Shown here in pieces: positions 1-8,580 of a DNA stretch of 64,000 bases. The notes below the pieces were generated by a model, which saw nothing but the letters and a program-made list of their open reading frames with translations, was not told the DNA's origin and did no database searches. The first letter of the stretch is position 1; the number at the start of each line of letters is the position of its first letter. The position numbers and the translations under genes were made by a program. This DNA is from Asaia prunellae JCM 25354. GTDB taxonomy: Bacteria; Pseudomonadota; Alphaproteobacteria; Acetobacterales; Acetobacteraceae. Where the stretch lies: contig NZ_BAJV01000001.1 in NCBI RefSeq assembly GCF_000613885.1, forward strand, positions 62,001-126,000. The letters run 5' to 3'.

Positions 1-1041
1 TGTTGCTCCGAGCCCGTACCACCCCCTGACCGGCAGGATGGATGTAGCGACCAGATCGCGATCCAGAAATACAGTTTCGGCCGAACCGGTAGAGCCGTCG
101 AACCCGCGATCATTAAACTTGTTACCGAGCGTATATTCTACCAGATGTTTTGCCATACGGTCACTCCACGTAGCATAAGCACTCATCACCGAGACCCGGT
201 TGTTCGAGTAATCTCCTTCAAATACCCAGGACAGCTGCCTTGCACGGCCTTCAACACCCAGCCTGACAGCGCGCAGACTTGTTCTGGAGACATTCTGATC
301 GTGAAATTTCGATCCAAATGCCGATCCGTAATCAAACAGAATCCGACCACGAATTCTGAAGGCGTACTGCTTGTCTGGCGTTGTAAATTCCGGAAGTCCT
401 TTACCCCATTTCAGGACAAGCCCACCGACATGCGTCGTTCGCCCCGCATAAGGAATGGACGAATCCACCCCCATGACCGGCGAAGAGTTGAGCGGAATCG
501 CAGATACCGCCCCCCAGGATCCAGGAGCCGCAGCCTGCTCCGGATAGCGTGTACCGCCCTGTCCTATACTTCCGCCCTTTCCGGGAGGAGCGGACGACAA
601 AGGTACGGTCGCAAAGTCGGATGAGGCAATCTGCAACGTAGGTGACTGTGAGCGGGCCGTCGAGGACGATACCTCTTTGCTTGACTTTACTGTCGGCGAA
701 AGCGCTTTTTGCGATGTCTGGTCAGCCAGTGCCGTATCCGTCTTCTGACTGACCGCGATCGCTGCAGCTGGCGGAACGGCCTGGGCTCCACGTACCCCAT
801 GCGTTTTACGTATAGCCGGTTTATGACCTTCGAGAACTGCAAGTCTTGCCTGCAGATCGTGGATCTGCTGCGCCTGGGCTTTGACGAGAGAGGCCAGAGC
901 CTGCATGTCGATTTCGTTCTTCCTGACAGAGGCTTCGGCCTGTGATCCCAGAAATGTCACGAGAATTACGGGGGCCAGAGCCCGACGCCCTGATACGACG
1001 GACTTTGGATAATCATTAACCGGAGCAGAAACAGAACTCAT
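1..1041 (-). CDS. Phosphate-selective porin-like outer membrane protein (OprP/OprO family), C-terminus outside window
   Basis: An open frame starts at the ATG ending at 1041 and runs off the left window edge (347 codons seen). An N-terminal hydrophobic stretch (about residues 22-37) looks like a signal peptide. A short coiled-coil-like segment rich in Gln and Leu (about 45-72) follows, then a Ser/Ala/Pro-rich linker. From about residue 220 the sequence has alternating beta-barrel character, with FRIRGRILFDYG and LGVEGRARQLSWVFEGDYS, typical of the OprP/OprO porin family. These are outer-membrane channels for phosphate or polyphosphate. The start codon overlaps the stop of the upstream MFS gene (ATGA), so the two are probably co-transcribed. 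The substrate is inferred from family only. Confidence 0.8.
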   Translation of the reverse strand, partial: MSSVSAPVNDYPKSVVSGRRALAPVILVTFLGSQAEASVRKNEIDMQALASLVKAQAQQIHDLQARLAVLEGHKPAIRKTHGVRGAQAVPPAAAIAVSQKTDTALADQTSQKALSPTVKSSKEVSSSTARSQSPTLQIASSDFATVPLSSAPPGKGGSIGQGGTRYPEQAAAPGSWGAVSAIPLNSSPVMGVDSSIPYAGRTTHVGGLVLKWGKGLPEFTTPDKQYAFRIRGRILFDYGSAFGSKFHDQNVSRTSLRAVRLGVEGRARQLSWVFEGDYSNNRVSVMSAYATWSDRMAKHLVEYTLGNKFNDRGFDGSTGSAETVFLDRDLVATSILPVRGWYGLGAT

Positions 1042-2375
1042 GATTGTCCTGCCTCCTGTTTGTAAGGACGGGCAATCAGCGCTGCTACCAGCCCGCACAG
1101 GGCCGCGAGCGAAAGCCAGGCCCCGGGTATGGATCGATCACCCGTTGCATGAATAAGCCAGGTGCAGATCATCGGGGTAAAACCACCGATGCAGGTTGCA
1201 AGGCTATAGGCGAATGAGAAGCCCGTTGTGCGAATACGCGGCGGGACGATTTCAGTCAGCCAGACAACTGCAGCACCATTATATGCGCTGTAAAGAACAG
1301 CAAGAACCATCTCGACGAGCAGAAGGCGACCGAAACTCGGTGCCGAAACAAGCCAGTTCATCATCGGCCATGCAGAAGCAAGGGCAAGGAGCGTCGCTGA
1401 GATAAGCAGCTTGCGTCGACCAACCCGATCCGACAATGCACCAAAGCAAGGAAGCAAAACGAGATTGGTCAGTCCGACACAGAGTGTGACGGCAAGACTT
1501 TCGCGATTTGTCAGATGGAGAACACGCGTTCCGAAAGAAGGAGTATAGGCCGTAATCACATAAAACGATGTTGTGGTCATCATAACGGTCAAAATCCCCG
1601 TACCGACGATCTTCCACTCCTTGCAAAGCATATGCACGACTTCACGAAACTTCGGCGGCGCATGTGTTTCACGAAAGCTTTGGGTTTCCTGCAGGTTGCG
1701 TCTCAGGAAAAACAGGACGGGCACAATAAGGCATCCCAGAATGAGAGGAATGCGCCACCCCCACGCGGCCATGGCCTGATGATCAAGGTAAGTTGTCAAT
1801 ACAACACCGAGCAATGCTGCGCCGATAACGGCAACCTGCTGCGATGCAGACTGAAAGGCCACAATGAAGCCTTTCGTTCTTTCTGTAGCAATTTCAGATA
1901 GATAGACAGAGGTTGAACCCAGTTCTACCCCTGCGGAAAAACCCTGCAGAAGCCGGCCACACAGTACGAAGAAAGGCGCCAGTAACCCGATACTCGCATA
2001 CCCTGGTGTCAATGCCAGAGTTGCTGTGCCAATTGACATGAGGGCAAGCGTCAATATCAGACCCTTACGTCGCCCGATACGATCGACATAGGCTCCCAGT
2101 ACAAGCGCCCCGAGGGGCCGCATTAGAAACCCTGCGCCAAATGTCGTGAAAGAAAGTAAAAGTTCTGCGTGCTTGTCTTCGGAAGGAAAAAAAGCAGTAC
2201 CTATAGCTGCGGCGTAATAGCCAAATATCATGAAATCGTACATCTCAAGCATGTTACCGCTTGCGACCTGACCCACTGCTTTCATGCGCTCAAATCTTGT
2301 TACGGGCGACTTCTGCCCCAAGGTCACGGCATCCTGAGTTTCGACCTCACAATCTGTCGCGTCTACGGTTCTCAT
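1038..2375 (-). CDS. MFS transporter, metabolite:H+ symporter family (citrate/dicarboxylate-like)
   Basis: The protein has 445 residues with about 12 hydrophobic segments, the usual MHS-family size. Residues 40-62 (GNMLEMYDFMIFGYY) match the first helix of MHS symporters such as the citrate and alpha-ketoglutarate carriers. The MFS signature GAYVDRIGRRKG lies at 94-105, and its repeat GALSDRVGRRK lies in the second half. It probably imports an organic acid with protons across the inner membrane; the exact substrate cannot be read from sequence. Its stop overlaps the start of the porin gene by four bases, which suggests an uptake operon pairing an outer-membrane channel with an inner-membrane carrier. 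The 530 bp upstream is AT-rich and probably holds the promoter. Confidence 0.88.
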   Translation of the reverse strand: MRTVDATDCEVETQDAVTLGQKSPVTRFERMKAVGQVASGNMLEMYDFMIFGYYAAAIGTAFFPSEDKHAELLLSFTTFGAGFLMRPLGALVLGAYVDRIGRRKGLILTLALMSIGTATLALTPGYASIGLLAPFFVLCGRLLQGFSAGVELGSTSVYLSEIATERTKGFIVAFQSASQQVAVIGAALLGVVLTTYLDHQAMAAWGWRIPLILGCLIVPVLFFLRRNLQETQSFRETHAPPKFREVVHMLCKEWKIVGTGILTVMMTTTSFYVITAYTPSFGTRVLHLTNRESLAVTLCVGLTNLVLLPCFGALSDRVGRRKLLISATLLALASAWPMMNWLVSAPSFGRLLLVEMVLAVLYSAYNGAAVVWLTEIVPPRIRTTGFSFAYSLATCIGGFTPMICTWLIHATGDRSIPGAWLSLAALCGLVAALIARPYKQEAGQS

Positions 2376-2905
2376 GTCGCTATCCCCTACTTATCACAGG
2401 ATAAGGACGCTCATTTTCTGCATATATTTTTAGCCATAGATACAAACAAAATGGTGATGTAACGAAATCAAGAGCTATTGTTGATGAAAAAAATTGCACA
2501 GTAGATGTACGAAATTGACTGGATTATCCCATTTATAGGTAGAGCTGGATAAATTAGTTAACATGATCAATACATCAGACATTTTTATCAAAGCGTTTCT
2601 ATTTACTCTAACGGGGCATTCCTATCCACCCACCGCAGATAATCGTTAACTCATTAACGAAATAATCTGAACCGCCATCCAGATGTAAAGTGGCAACATC
2701 TGCCGTCCTGTCACGACAAGGGTAACGATATTTTCGGGCACTATTATTATTGTTGAGTCAAGCAGCACGTCTGCGAGTTTCAGCATGAAACTCCCATGAA
2801 GCCAGCAAACCATGATCAAACGGCCGATATGACACGGCCATAGGCTCATAGCTCGGGTTTTTTCTATCGCCTCAACTGCCTGTAGGTCGGCTCTGCCGAT
2901 TTACG
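2376..2905. other. AT-rich intergenic region
   Basis: These 530 bp between the MFS gene (start at 2375) and the HAD gene (stop at 2906) are visibly richer in A and T than the flanking genes. A 67-codon minus-strand frame with hydrophobic content (2646-2849) is present, but I found no ribosome-binding site or family match. The promoter of the transporter-porin operon should lie near 2376-2500. No tRNA, IS end or terminator with a clear U-run was seen. Confidence 0.5.
2644..2659. promoter_or_regulatory. Short inverted repeat, possible operator
   Basis: CGTTAA, four bases, TTAACG forms a perfect 6-bp inverted repeat in an AT-rich non-coding stretch. The form is that of a dimeric regulator site. 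It is far (about 270 bp) from the transporter start and lies downstream of the HAD gene, so its role is unclear. Confidence 0.25.
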
Positions 2906-3610
2906 CTAGCGCCCGTAACGAGCCACATAATCCTGGACAACAGTAAGGTCACTCACAATGGCAAGCGCCTCTTCCCTGACCTCCGGCGTTAGTTCGGTCA
3001 GATCCGGCACAACTATAACTCTCATTCCGGCTGCAAGAGCTGAGCTTGCGCCACTCGTCGAGTCCTCGAGAACAAGACAGAGTTCTGGTACTACGCCAAT
3101 CCGCGATGACGCGACGAGGTAGGTCTCTGCATCAGGCGTTCCATGGACAACATCCTCACGAGTGACAATTGCATCGAAACGCTCAATGAGGGAAACATGA
3201 CGAAGCTGATTTCTAGCTTCTTCCCACCCTGACGAAGTTACGATCGCTCTGGGAATATGTCTCGTATCCAGAAGGTCGAGCAGAGGGAGGACACCCTGCT
3301 TTATTCTTAGCCGACCTTCTTCAAGGTAATACTTCATGTACTGCGCCTGCAAGGCAAACAACTCTTCGGCTGGAAAATCCTCGCCGAAAGTTTCCCGCAT
3401 TTTAGACGCATAGCGACCCTCAACAAGGCCAATCATATGTACGCAGAATGACCGGGACAGATTGTGACCCAGATCACGCCCTGCGCGCATTTGAGCTTCT
3501 ATTGCCAGGGCACCACTATTGAGGAGCAGGCCATCCATATCAAAAATAACACCACGAACTGAAAGTTGTGGACTTGAGACCAGATGGCCGGGCAGGCTGT
3601 GGGCGGGCAT
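2906..3610 (-). CDS. HAD-superfamily phosphatase, beta-phosphoglucomutase-like subgroup
   Basis: The protein has 234 residues. HAD motif I is DMDG (Asp24 nucleophile, Asp26), followed by LLLNS where most relatives have DS. Motif II is IVTSSG. Motif IV is VLEDSTSGASSALAAG, the E-D-S pattern of the phosphatase and phosphoglucomutase branch. The segment that normally carries the catalytic lysine as GKP reads GTPDAETY, so that Lys is replaced by Thr. This may weaken or change activity, or another Lys may substitute. It is a cytosolic small-molecule phosphatase or mutase by family; the substrate is unknown. It stands alone between intergenic regions. Confidence 0.82.
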   Translation of the reverse strand: MPAHSLPGHLVSSPQLSVRGVIFDMDGLLLNSGALAIEAQMRAGRDLGHNLSRSFCVHMIGLVEGRYASKMRETFGEDFPAEELFALQAQYMKYYLEEGRLRIKQGVLPLLDLLDTRHIPRAIVTSSGWEEARNQLRHVSLIERFDAIVTREDVVHGTPDAETYLVASSRIGVVPELCLVLEDSTSGASSALAAGMRVIVVPDLTELTPEVREEALAIVSDLTVVQDYVARYGR

Positions 3611-3862
3611 AAATTCATCTCGTTATGTCTGGAGAAGCTGCCAGAACACCTTGGTCAACCATATCCCTCTCAGGGAGATATTTACCGGCATACACCCCGG
3701 CACCAGAGAACCCGGAGCGGAGGCGCTCATAGCATGAAAGCGTCTGCTTCCCTCTCTCTAACGATTATCACACGCGGCTGTTCACCAGCTCTCTTCACAT
3801 CCTCGGCACCATACCCGCCCAAACGCTGATTACCTGACTTCACAGCACCACGCAGAGCGCAT

Positions 3863-4132
3863 TTATCTGGGAGCAGTCTGATGATGGGCAGCTCGATACA
3901 GAACCCATTCCTCTACAATCCGCCCATAAGCGAGATGACAATACCCGACCTCACCTCCCTTTTCTTTTCTGATTTCCAATTGCCCACCCTGTTCCTTGCA
4001 GTAAACCGATGCCGGATTGGCAAGCATTAGAGCCTTTTCCTGCCCGGATTTGCTGCCACAGCCAGTCAGTCCGCTCGCTGTAACAAGCAGGAGCAAAAAC
4101 GCTGGAAAAGGCCGTCTGGGGGCCAGATTCAT
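3863..4132 (-). CDS. Small DUF333-type lipoprotein
   Basis: The protein has 89 residues. The N-terminus has basic residues, a hydrophobic core and the lipobox LTGC (Cys25), marking export and lipid attachment. The mature part holds ANPASVYC, then GGQLEIRKEK and GEVGYC, the short two-cysteine pattern of DUF333 proteins, sometimes labelled hemolysin-like. Function is not established for this family. No clear operon partner: the HAD gene downstream is 252 bp away and the SDR gene upstream is divergent. Confidence 0.75.
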   Translation of the reverse strand: MNLAPRRPFPAFLLLLVTASGLTGCGSKSGQEKALMLANPASVYCKEQGGQLEIRKEKGGEVGYCHLAYGRIVEEWVLYRAAHHQTAPR

Positions 4133-4530
4133 GGGTCTATCCTTTTATTCTGTCACCTTGTTGGTGGACCATCTGAGAAAAAAAAGCGAGTGAAGGAAAT
4201 CTTGATGCCCCCACACCACTAATCGAAACAAGCTTTTACAGCACGTTCTTCTTATAATAGAGCAAATGGCAAACCGGCTCATCGGGGTCGAGCTTGTCAC
4301 ATTGACCGCATCGAAACTTGCCGGGATTCCTGATGCTATTCTCTGGCCCAGTACGAAACTGTTGATGCCGGAGTTGTCTGAGACAAAATCTTTCTGCCTC
4401 ACCTGAGCGTGTTCAAGAACACCGCATCGTGTTCGACCTCCCCCCTTTTACTCGACCCGATATCCCCGTTCAGTCATTTCTTTCAAGCTGCCCATAATGG
4501 GCTGTGCTTTTTACATGAGGAAGCGATCAA
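4133..4530. other. Divergent intergenic region
   Basis: About 400 bp separate the lipoprotein gene (minus) from the dehydrogenase gene (plus), so promoters for both should lie here. An 85-codon minus-strand frame (4145-4402) is present but has no recognisable domain or ribosome-binding site and is taken as chance. No repeats or structured RNA were recognised. Confidence 0.45.
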
Positions 4531-5322
4531 ATGGATATGGGCCTGAAAAACAAGGTCGCCGTTGTTACAGGCGGCAGTGTCGGAATTGGCCTTGCGGTAG
4601 CCGAAGGGCTGGCGCGTGAAGGAGCTCATATCGTCATGGTGGCCCGCGACAAGGAGCGCCTTGCGACAGCAGCGCACAAGCTCGCAGAAACCCATGGTGT
4701 GCGCTGTCTGCCAGTCTCTGCCGATGTCGCAACGGCAGAGGGGGTCGATAGTGTCATTCGTCAGATCGAAGAAGCTTTCGGTGGTGCTGATATCCTTATC
4801 AACAATGCAGGTACCGGCTCGAACGAAACGATCATGGAAGCCCCCGATGACAAATGGCAGTTCTACTGGGAACTGCATGTCATGGCAGCCGTGCGTCTGG
4901 CACGCGGTCTCGTACCCGGCATGAAGAAACGCGGTGGGGGCGCAATCATTCATAATGCCTCCATCTGCGCCGTTCAGCCCCTGTGGTATGAGCCGATCTA
5001 TAACGTCACCAAGGCTGCGCTGATGATGTTCTCCAAAACGCTGGCAACAGAAGTGATCAAGGACAATATCCGCGTCAACTGCGTCAATCCCGGGCTGATC
5101 CTGACACCGGACTGGGTAAAAACCGCCAAACAGCTTACCAGCGAGAGCGGCGGAGACTGGGAAGGCTATCTGCAATCGGTGGCAGATGAGCATGCTACGA
5201 TCAAGCGGTTCGGCTCGCCGGAAGAACTGGCCAATTTCTTCGTTTTCCTGTGCTCCGACAAAGCCTCCTACAGCGTGGGCTCGTCGTATTTTGTTGATGG
5301 CGGCATGCTCAAGACGCTTTAA
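4531..5322 (+). CDS. Short-chain dehydrogenase/reductase (SDR)
   Basis: The protein has 263 residues, the size of a classical SDR. The cofactor motif TGGSVGIG is at 13-20, NNAG at 91-94, and the catalytic set is Ser144, Tyr157 and Lys161 (YNVTK). The C-terminus ends with the usual VDGG segment. Arg39 after the second beta strand (VARDK) suggests NADP(H) preference. AGGAAG lies at the right distance before the chosen ATG. It would reduce or oxidise a sugar, polyol or ketone in the cytosol; the substrate is not determined. It precedes a second SDR gene by 130 bp in the same direction, so the two may form one operon. Confidence 0.88.
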   Translation: MDMGLKNKVAVVTGGSVGIGLAVAEGLAREGAHIVMVARDKERLATAAHKLAETHGVRCLPVSADVATAEGVDSVIRQIEEAFGGADILINNAGTGSNETIMEAPDDKWQFYWELHVMAAVRLARGLVPGMKKRGGGAIIHNASICAVQPLWYEPIYNVTKAALMMFSKTLATEVIKDNIRVNCVNPGLILTPDWVKTAKQLTSESGGDWEGYLQSVADEHATIKRFGSPEELANFFVFLCSDKASYSVGSSYFVDGGMLKTL

Positions 5323-5452
5323 CTCGGTGTGATGCGACCCAGAGCTTTCTGACCAGTTAATGCGTAGTCAGTCGCCCCCCATTCGCGGGGCGACAGTATT
5401 TCACCTGTCTCGGGCTCCTGGCCCGTAACAGGCTCCTAAGGAAAACCAATCG

Positions 5453-6252
5453 ATGAGTGATACGAAACGCTTTGCAGGCAAGACAGCACTGGTCACAGGT
5501 GCTGCTGGCAATATTGGCCTCGCCGTTGCCCGGCGTCTCGCCAGGGAAGGCAGCCATGTAATTCTGCTCGACCTCGATCAGGCCAAGCTCGATGATGCTG
5601 CCAAGGGCTTTGCCGAGCATGGAGTAAAGGTGAAGACAGTCGTCTGCGACGTTACGAATTACAAAAGCGTGGAAGACGCAGTGGAATACGCCGAAAAAAC
5701 GGTGGGACCGATTGACTTCCTCTTCAACAATGCCGGCTATCAGGGGGCCTTTGCCCCAATCCATGAATACCCGGCGGAAGATTTCCAGCGTGTGGTGGAT
5801 ATCGATCTCGTCGGCGCGTTTCACGTATTACGCGCCGTATCGCGTCGCATGGTCGACCGTCGCTCAGGCAGTATCGTCAACACCGCCAGCATGGCCGGAT
5901 TACAGGGCCCGCCCAATATGGGTGCCTATGGCTCATCAAAATTCGGCGTGGTCGGCCTTACCCAGGTAGCTCGAAAGACCTCGCGCCACATAATATCCGG
6001 GTCAACGGCATTGCTCCCGCATTGATGGGGCCAGGCTTCATGTGGGATCGCCAGACAGAGCTCCAGGCGGCTACCAATACCCAGTATTTTTCAACTGATC
6101 CCGAAAAGGTGAAAATCGATATGGTCGCAGGTGTCCCGATGCGGCGCCTTGGCGATATCGAGGAAATTCCGGGAACGGTCGCGTTCCTGCTCAGTGAAGA
6201 TTCAAGCTATATCACAGGCGTAACGCTGCCTATTTCCGGCGGTATCCTCTGA
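5453..6252 (+). CDS. NAD-dependent xylitol dehydrogenase-like SDR, frameshifted
   Basis: Repaired length is about 266 residues. The sequence closely resembles Gluconobacter NAD-dependent xylitol dehydrogenase, including DFLFNNAGYQGAFAP, VNTASMAG, GPPNM, MGPGFMW and the QYFSTDP and VPMRR segments. TGAAGNIG is at 15-22, Asp40 at the end of strand two favours NAD+, and Ser146, Tyr159 and Lys163 are the catalytic residues. The enzyme interconverts xylitol and D-xylulose. A one-base deletion near 5965-5975 breaks the frame just after GLTQVA; adding a base restores SKDLAPHNIRVNG. It could be a true pseudogene, but many neighbours show the same kind of error. AAGGAAAA precedes the ATG. Confidence 0.85.
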
Positions 6253-6523
6253 TCCAGCTCCGAACTGCGTCCTCGCTCTTGCGAGGCGCAGCCTCTGAGA
6301 GTTCTTTTCGAAAATTGCGAGAAACTCTCTTCAGGCACGGATGATTTACACTTCTGCGTCGTCGACGATACTTCGGAACCAGCACGCAGAAAACAAAAAT
6401 CACGATTATACTGATATAGTGAGTCTGTAATTTCTCACAATCAATCCTATGATGACTTTCATATATTCTGCAGAGAATAGCTGATTTACACCGTATTCAG
6501 CGATCTCATCAGGGAGAGCACCA

Positions 6524-6802
6524 TTGAAGCTGACAATCCTTACGCTAGGCACCTTGCTTGTTGGTCTTGCCGCATCGCAAGCTCAGGCAGGGACAAATTG
6601 CGACAAGAAAATCCAGAACCTTGAATACCAGATTTCGATAGCCAGAAATTATAACAATACCCAGAGAATTACAGGGCTCGAGAGATCTCTGGATCAGGTC
6701 AAACTGAACTGCCAGCAGAACCAGTATTACTACGACAAACGCAAGACCAACCGTCAAAGAAATCGCCACCACGATCACCACGACCGCAACAGAGATAACT
6801 AG
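6524..6802 (+). CDS. Small exported DUF1090-family protein
   Basis: The protein has 92 residues and begins with TTG; AGGGAGAG lies just upstream, supporting this start. Residues 1-22 are a signal peptide ending in AQA. The mature part has CDKKIQNLEYQI and GLERSLDQVKLNC, matching the two-Cys helical DUF1090 pattern, followed by a very basic and His-rich tail (HHDHHDRNRDN). It is expected to be periplasmic. Function is unknown; the His tail might bind metal, which is inference. Confidence 0.72.
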   Translation: MKLTILTLGTLLVGLAASQAQAGTNCDKKIQNLEYQISIARNYNNTQRITGLERSLDQVKLNCQQNQYYYDKRKTNRQRNRHHDHHDRNRDN

Positions 6803-6830
6803 ACGCGCTCCAACCCGGCAATGCTACAGA

Positions 6831-6855
6831 ATGGCGGTCGGAAATTGCCCGCCAT
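6831..6855. terminator. Hairpin between convergent genes
   Basis: ATGGCGG and CCGCCAT form a 7-bp stem with an 11-base loop in the 92 bp between the convergent DUF1090 and MliC-like genes. No U-run follows on either strand, so intrinsic termination is only possible, not shown. Confidence 0.35.
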
Positions 6856-6894
6856 CTCTGCCAAAGACTCTCGATAAAAGACAGACTGCTACGC

Positions 6895-7305
6895 TCAGCC
6901 CTTGATTTCATGACAATTCAGCATTGCGCTGGCATCCGTCTCACTCGAGAAAAGTGCCTCATCGCTTCGGGTCCACCAGACATATTGGCCTGCGACATAT
7001 TTTGCACCATCCGCAGCAACGACATTCGAGAAGATCTGGGTTTTCCCCTCGATCTGCAGCACAGCCAGGCTGATATCGCCGGCATTGACGTAACTGACCT
7101 TGACCACTTTTTCTGCCAGAACACCGCGCAGCTTGGCCGAGCTGGCGCCTTTTTTCGCCTTGCAGACATAGGATACATCCTGCCGCTGAATCTCGGTTGA
7201 AACGGAGAGAGGGACCGAGAGAGACGTTTCTTTCTCCGCGTATGCCGGAGAGATCATCATAACTGTCGTCAGAACAACTGCAGCGATCGTCAGCTTACTG
7301 ATCAT
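6895..7305 (-). CDS. MliC-like periplasmic protein (putative C-type lysozyme inhibitor fold)
   Basis: From the ATG ending at 7305 the protein has 136 residues. AAAGGGTGG precedes this start, and a longer frame upstream lacks such a site. Residues 1-23 are a signal peptide ending in AYA. The mature domain starts with YVCKAKKG and contains VSYVNAG, LAVLQIEG, GAKYVAGQYVWW and a final Cys, the layout of MliC/PliC lysozyme inhibitors (two Cys, SGxxY and WW elements). No lipobox is present, so it should be soluble in the periplasm. Inhibition of host lysozyme is the family role; it is inferred here. Confidence 0.7.
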   Translation of the reverse strand: MISKLTIAAVVLTTVMMISPAYAEKETSLSVPLSVSTEIQRQDVSYVCKAKKGASSAKLRGVLAEKVVKVSYVNAGDISLAVLQIEGKTQIFSNVVAADGAKYVAGQYVWWTRSDEALFSSETDASAMLNCHEIKG

Positions 7306-7577
7306 GTTCCACCCTTTTTCGTCAGTCAGTCGAGAATAAGGGCCTTCGCTCGACAGAACAACACGCTCATCCCGCCTCCATGATCTCAGCATAAGCAGGC
7401 AGCTTCTGTCGCGTCGCCTACCAACGGTTCTGGAAGAATTGGAAAAGCTTGATCAGCAACGGATGATACGCGTCGAAGTGATCTTCTTCTGTTTGACAGA
7501 TCCGATACGTGCCGTTTGTGTGTGCCTTCTGGGACAAGGGGCAAACGACGACACGGAATATATTTTCAGGAAAATCA

Positions 7578-7652
<75 letters not shown>

Positions 7653-7720
7653 AACTGGAGCGCTTCGTAGCTTCTCAGCCCGAAAGCTGCAAGCCCCGAA
7701 AGCGCTTTTTTATAAAAGAA

Positions 7721-8134
7721 TCAGTCGTCGCGGTGAATTTTTTCCATACGCTCATGGCGCTCCTGCGCCTCAATCGACATGGTCGCAATAGGCCGGGCCT
7801 CGAGCCGCTTCAGGCCGATCGGCTCGCCTGTCTCCTCGCAATAGCCATAGGAGCCGTTTTCGATGCGCTGCAGTGCAAGATTGATCTTGCCGATCAGCTT
7901 GCGGGCACGATCCCGCGTGCGCAGTTCAAGCGCACGGTCGGTCTCCACGCTGGCACGGTCGGTAACATCGGCTTCATGAATTCCACCCTCCGACAGGCTG
8001 GCAAGCGTCAGGTTAGCCTCCTTGAGAAGGTCATTGCGCCAGCGAAGCAACTTCTGTCTGAAGAACTCCACATGAAGCGGATTCATGAACTCTTCTTCGT
8101 CAGAGGGCCGATAATCCGGTGGGAGCGTGATCAT
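7721..8134 (-). CDS. dksA: RNA polymerase-binding transcription factor DksA
   Basis: The protein has 137 residues. A coiled-coil N-terminal part carries FFRQKLLRWRNDLLKEA and DVTDRASVETDRA, whose acidic tip residues (D..A..E) enter the RNA polymerase secondary channel. The globular end reads GSYGYCEETGEPIGLKRLEARPIAT. Only one of the four zinc-finger cysteines is kept, as is known for cysteine-poor DksA variants in alphaproteobacteria. With ppGpp it reprograms transcription of stable RNA and amino-acid genes. A structured element lies just upstream (8172-8267). Confidence 0.93.
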   Translation of the reverse strand: MITLPPDYRPSDEEEFMNPLHVEFFRQKLLRWRNDLLKEANLTLASLSEGGIHEADVTDRASVETDRALELRTRDRARKLIGKINLALQRIENGSYGYCEETGEPIGLKRLEARPIATMSIEAQERHERMEKIHRDD

Positions 8135-8171
8135 GCACGTCTGTCCTTAACGCAAGTCGCTTGGGCCGCAC

Positions 8172-8267
8172 CGTTCTGCGTGCCTTATGGGTGGGAACAG
8201 GATCGAACCCGTATCATGGGCATAACGGCAGGCTGGTTTGGCGCGGCTTATAGCCGGGCACGCAACG
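8172..8267 (-). other. Structured element upstream of dksA, partly tRNA-like
   Basis: Outer arms (CGTTCTGCGTGCC at 8172-8184 and GGCACGCAACG at 8257-8267) pair over about 11 bp with one bulged base. Inside are a perfect 5-bp hairpin (CGGCT-TAT-AGCCG, 8244-8256) and, on the minus strand, ACGGG-TTCGAT-CCTGT, which resembles a T-arm with a loop one base short. No matching acceptor or anticodon arm completes a tRNA. It may be a leader structure of dksA, a small RNA or a decayed tRNA. The call is structural only. Confidence 0.4.
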
Positions 8268-8283
8268 TTCGCCAAGTCCGAAT

Positions 8284-8317
8284 TAAAAAAACATCTGTTC
8301 TCGAATGACGAGAGATG
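8284..8317 (-). terminator. Rho-independent terminator, minus strand
   Basis: On the minus strand CATCT-CTCG-TCATT-CGAG-AAC-AGATG forms a two-part stem with a small bulge and is followed by seven T. It would end transcripts arriving from the GST/mnmA operon, which stops 264 bp earlier, before dksA starts. Confidence 0.55.
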
Positions 8318-8580
8318 GAAATACCTGAAATTATGACATTGAAATAAAATTGACACATAGATTTGGTGAACAAATTACTACTTCTCAAGCAATAATCTTT
8401 TTCCACACCTCAAAACAAATACGTCGCGGAAAAGAACGTGACCTCTGCAGAATCATTACTCCTCCTTTTCCCGTTCAACGTCTGCTGCTCGGCGGTCTAC
8501 CCCTGTCGCCGCATTCCGCGAGATATTACAGTCTGCCGGAATAATCTGTTCCTGGTCAAAAAAGGAAGATTTCCTTTTCC

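Noticed and set aside
145-945. Plus-strand frames near the left edge
   Set aside because: They lie opposite the porin gene, which has a signal peptide and beta-barrel motifs on the minus strand. The plus frames have shadow composition.
2646-2849. A 67-residue hydrophobic protein on the minus strand
   Set aside because: The frame is AT-rich, has no ribosome-binding site and no similarity I recognise. It probably arises by chance in an intergenic region.
4145-4402. An 85-codon minus-strand frame before the lipoprotein gene
   Set aside because: No start signal, no domain and unremarkable composition; treated as intergenic.
8165-8290. A second tRNA gene upstream of dksA
   Set aside because: Only a T-arm-like hairpin fits. 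No matching acceptor stem, D-arm or anticodon arm can be drawn, even allowing one missing base.
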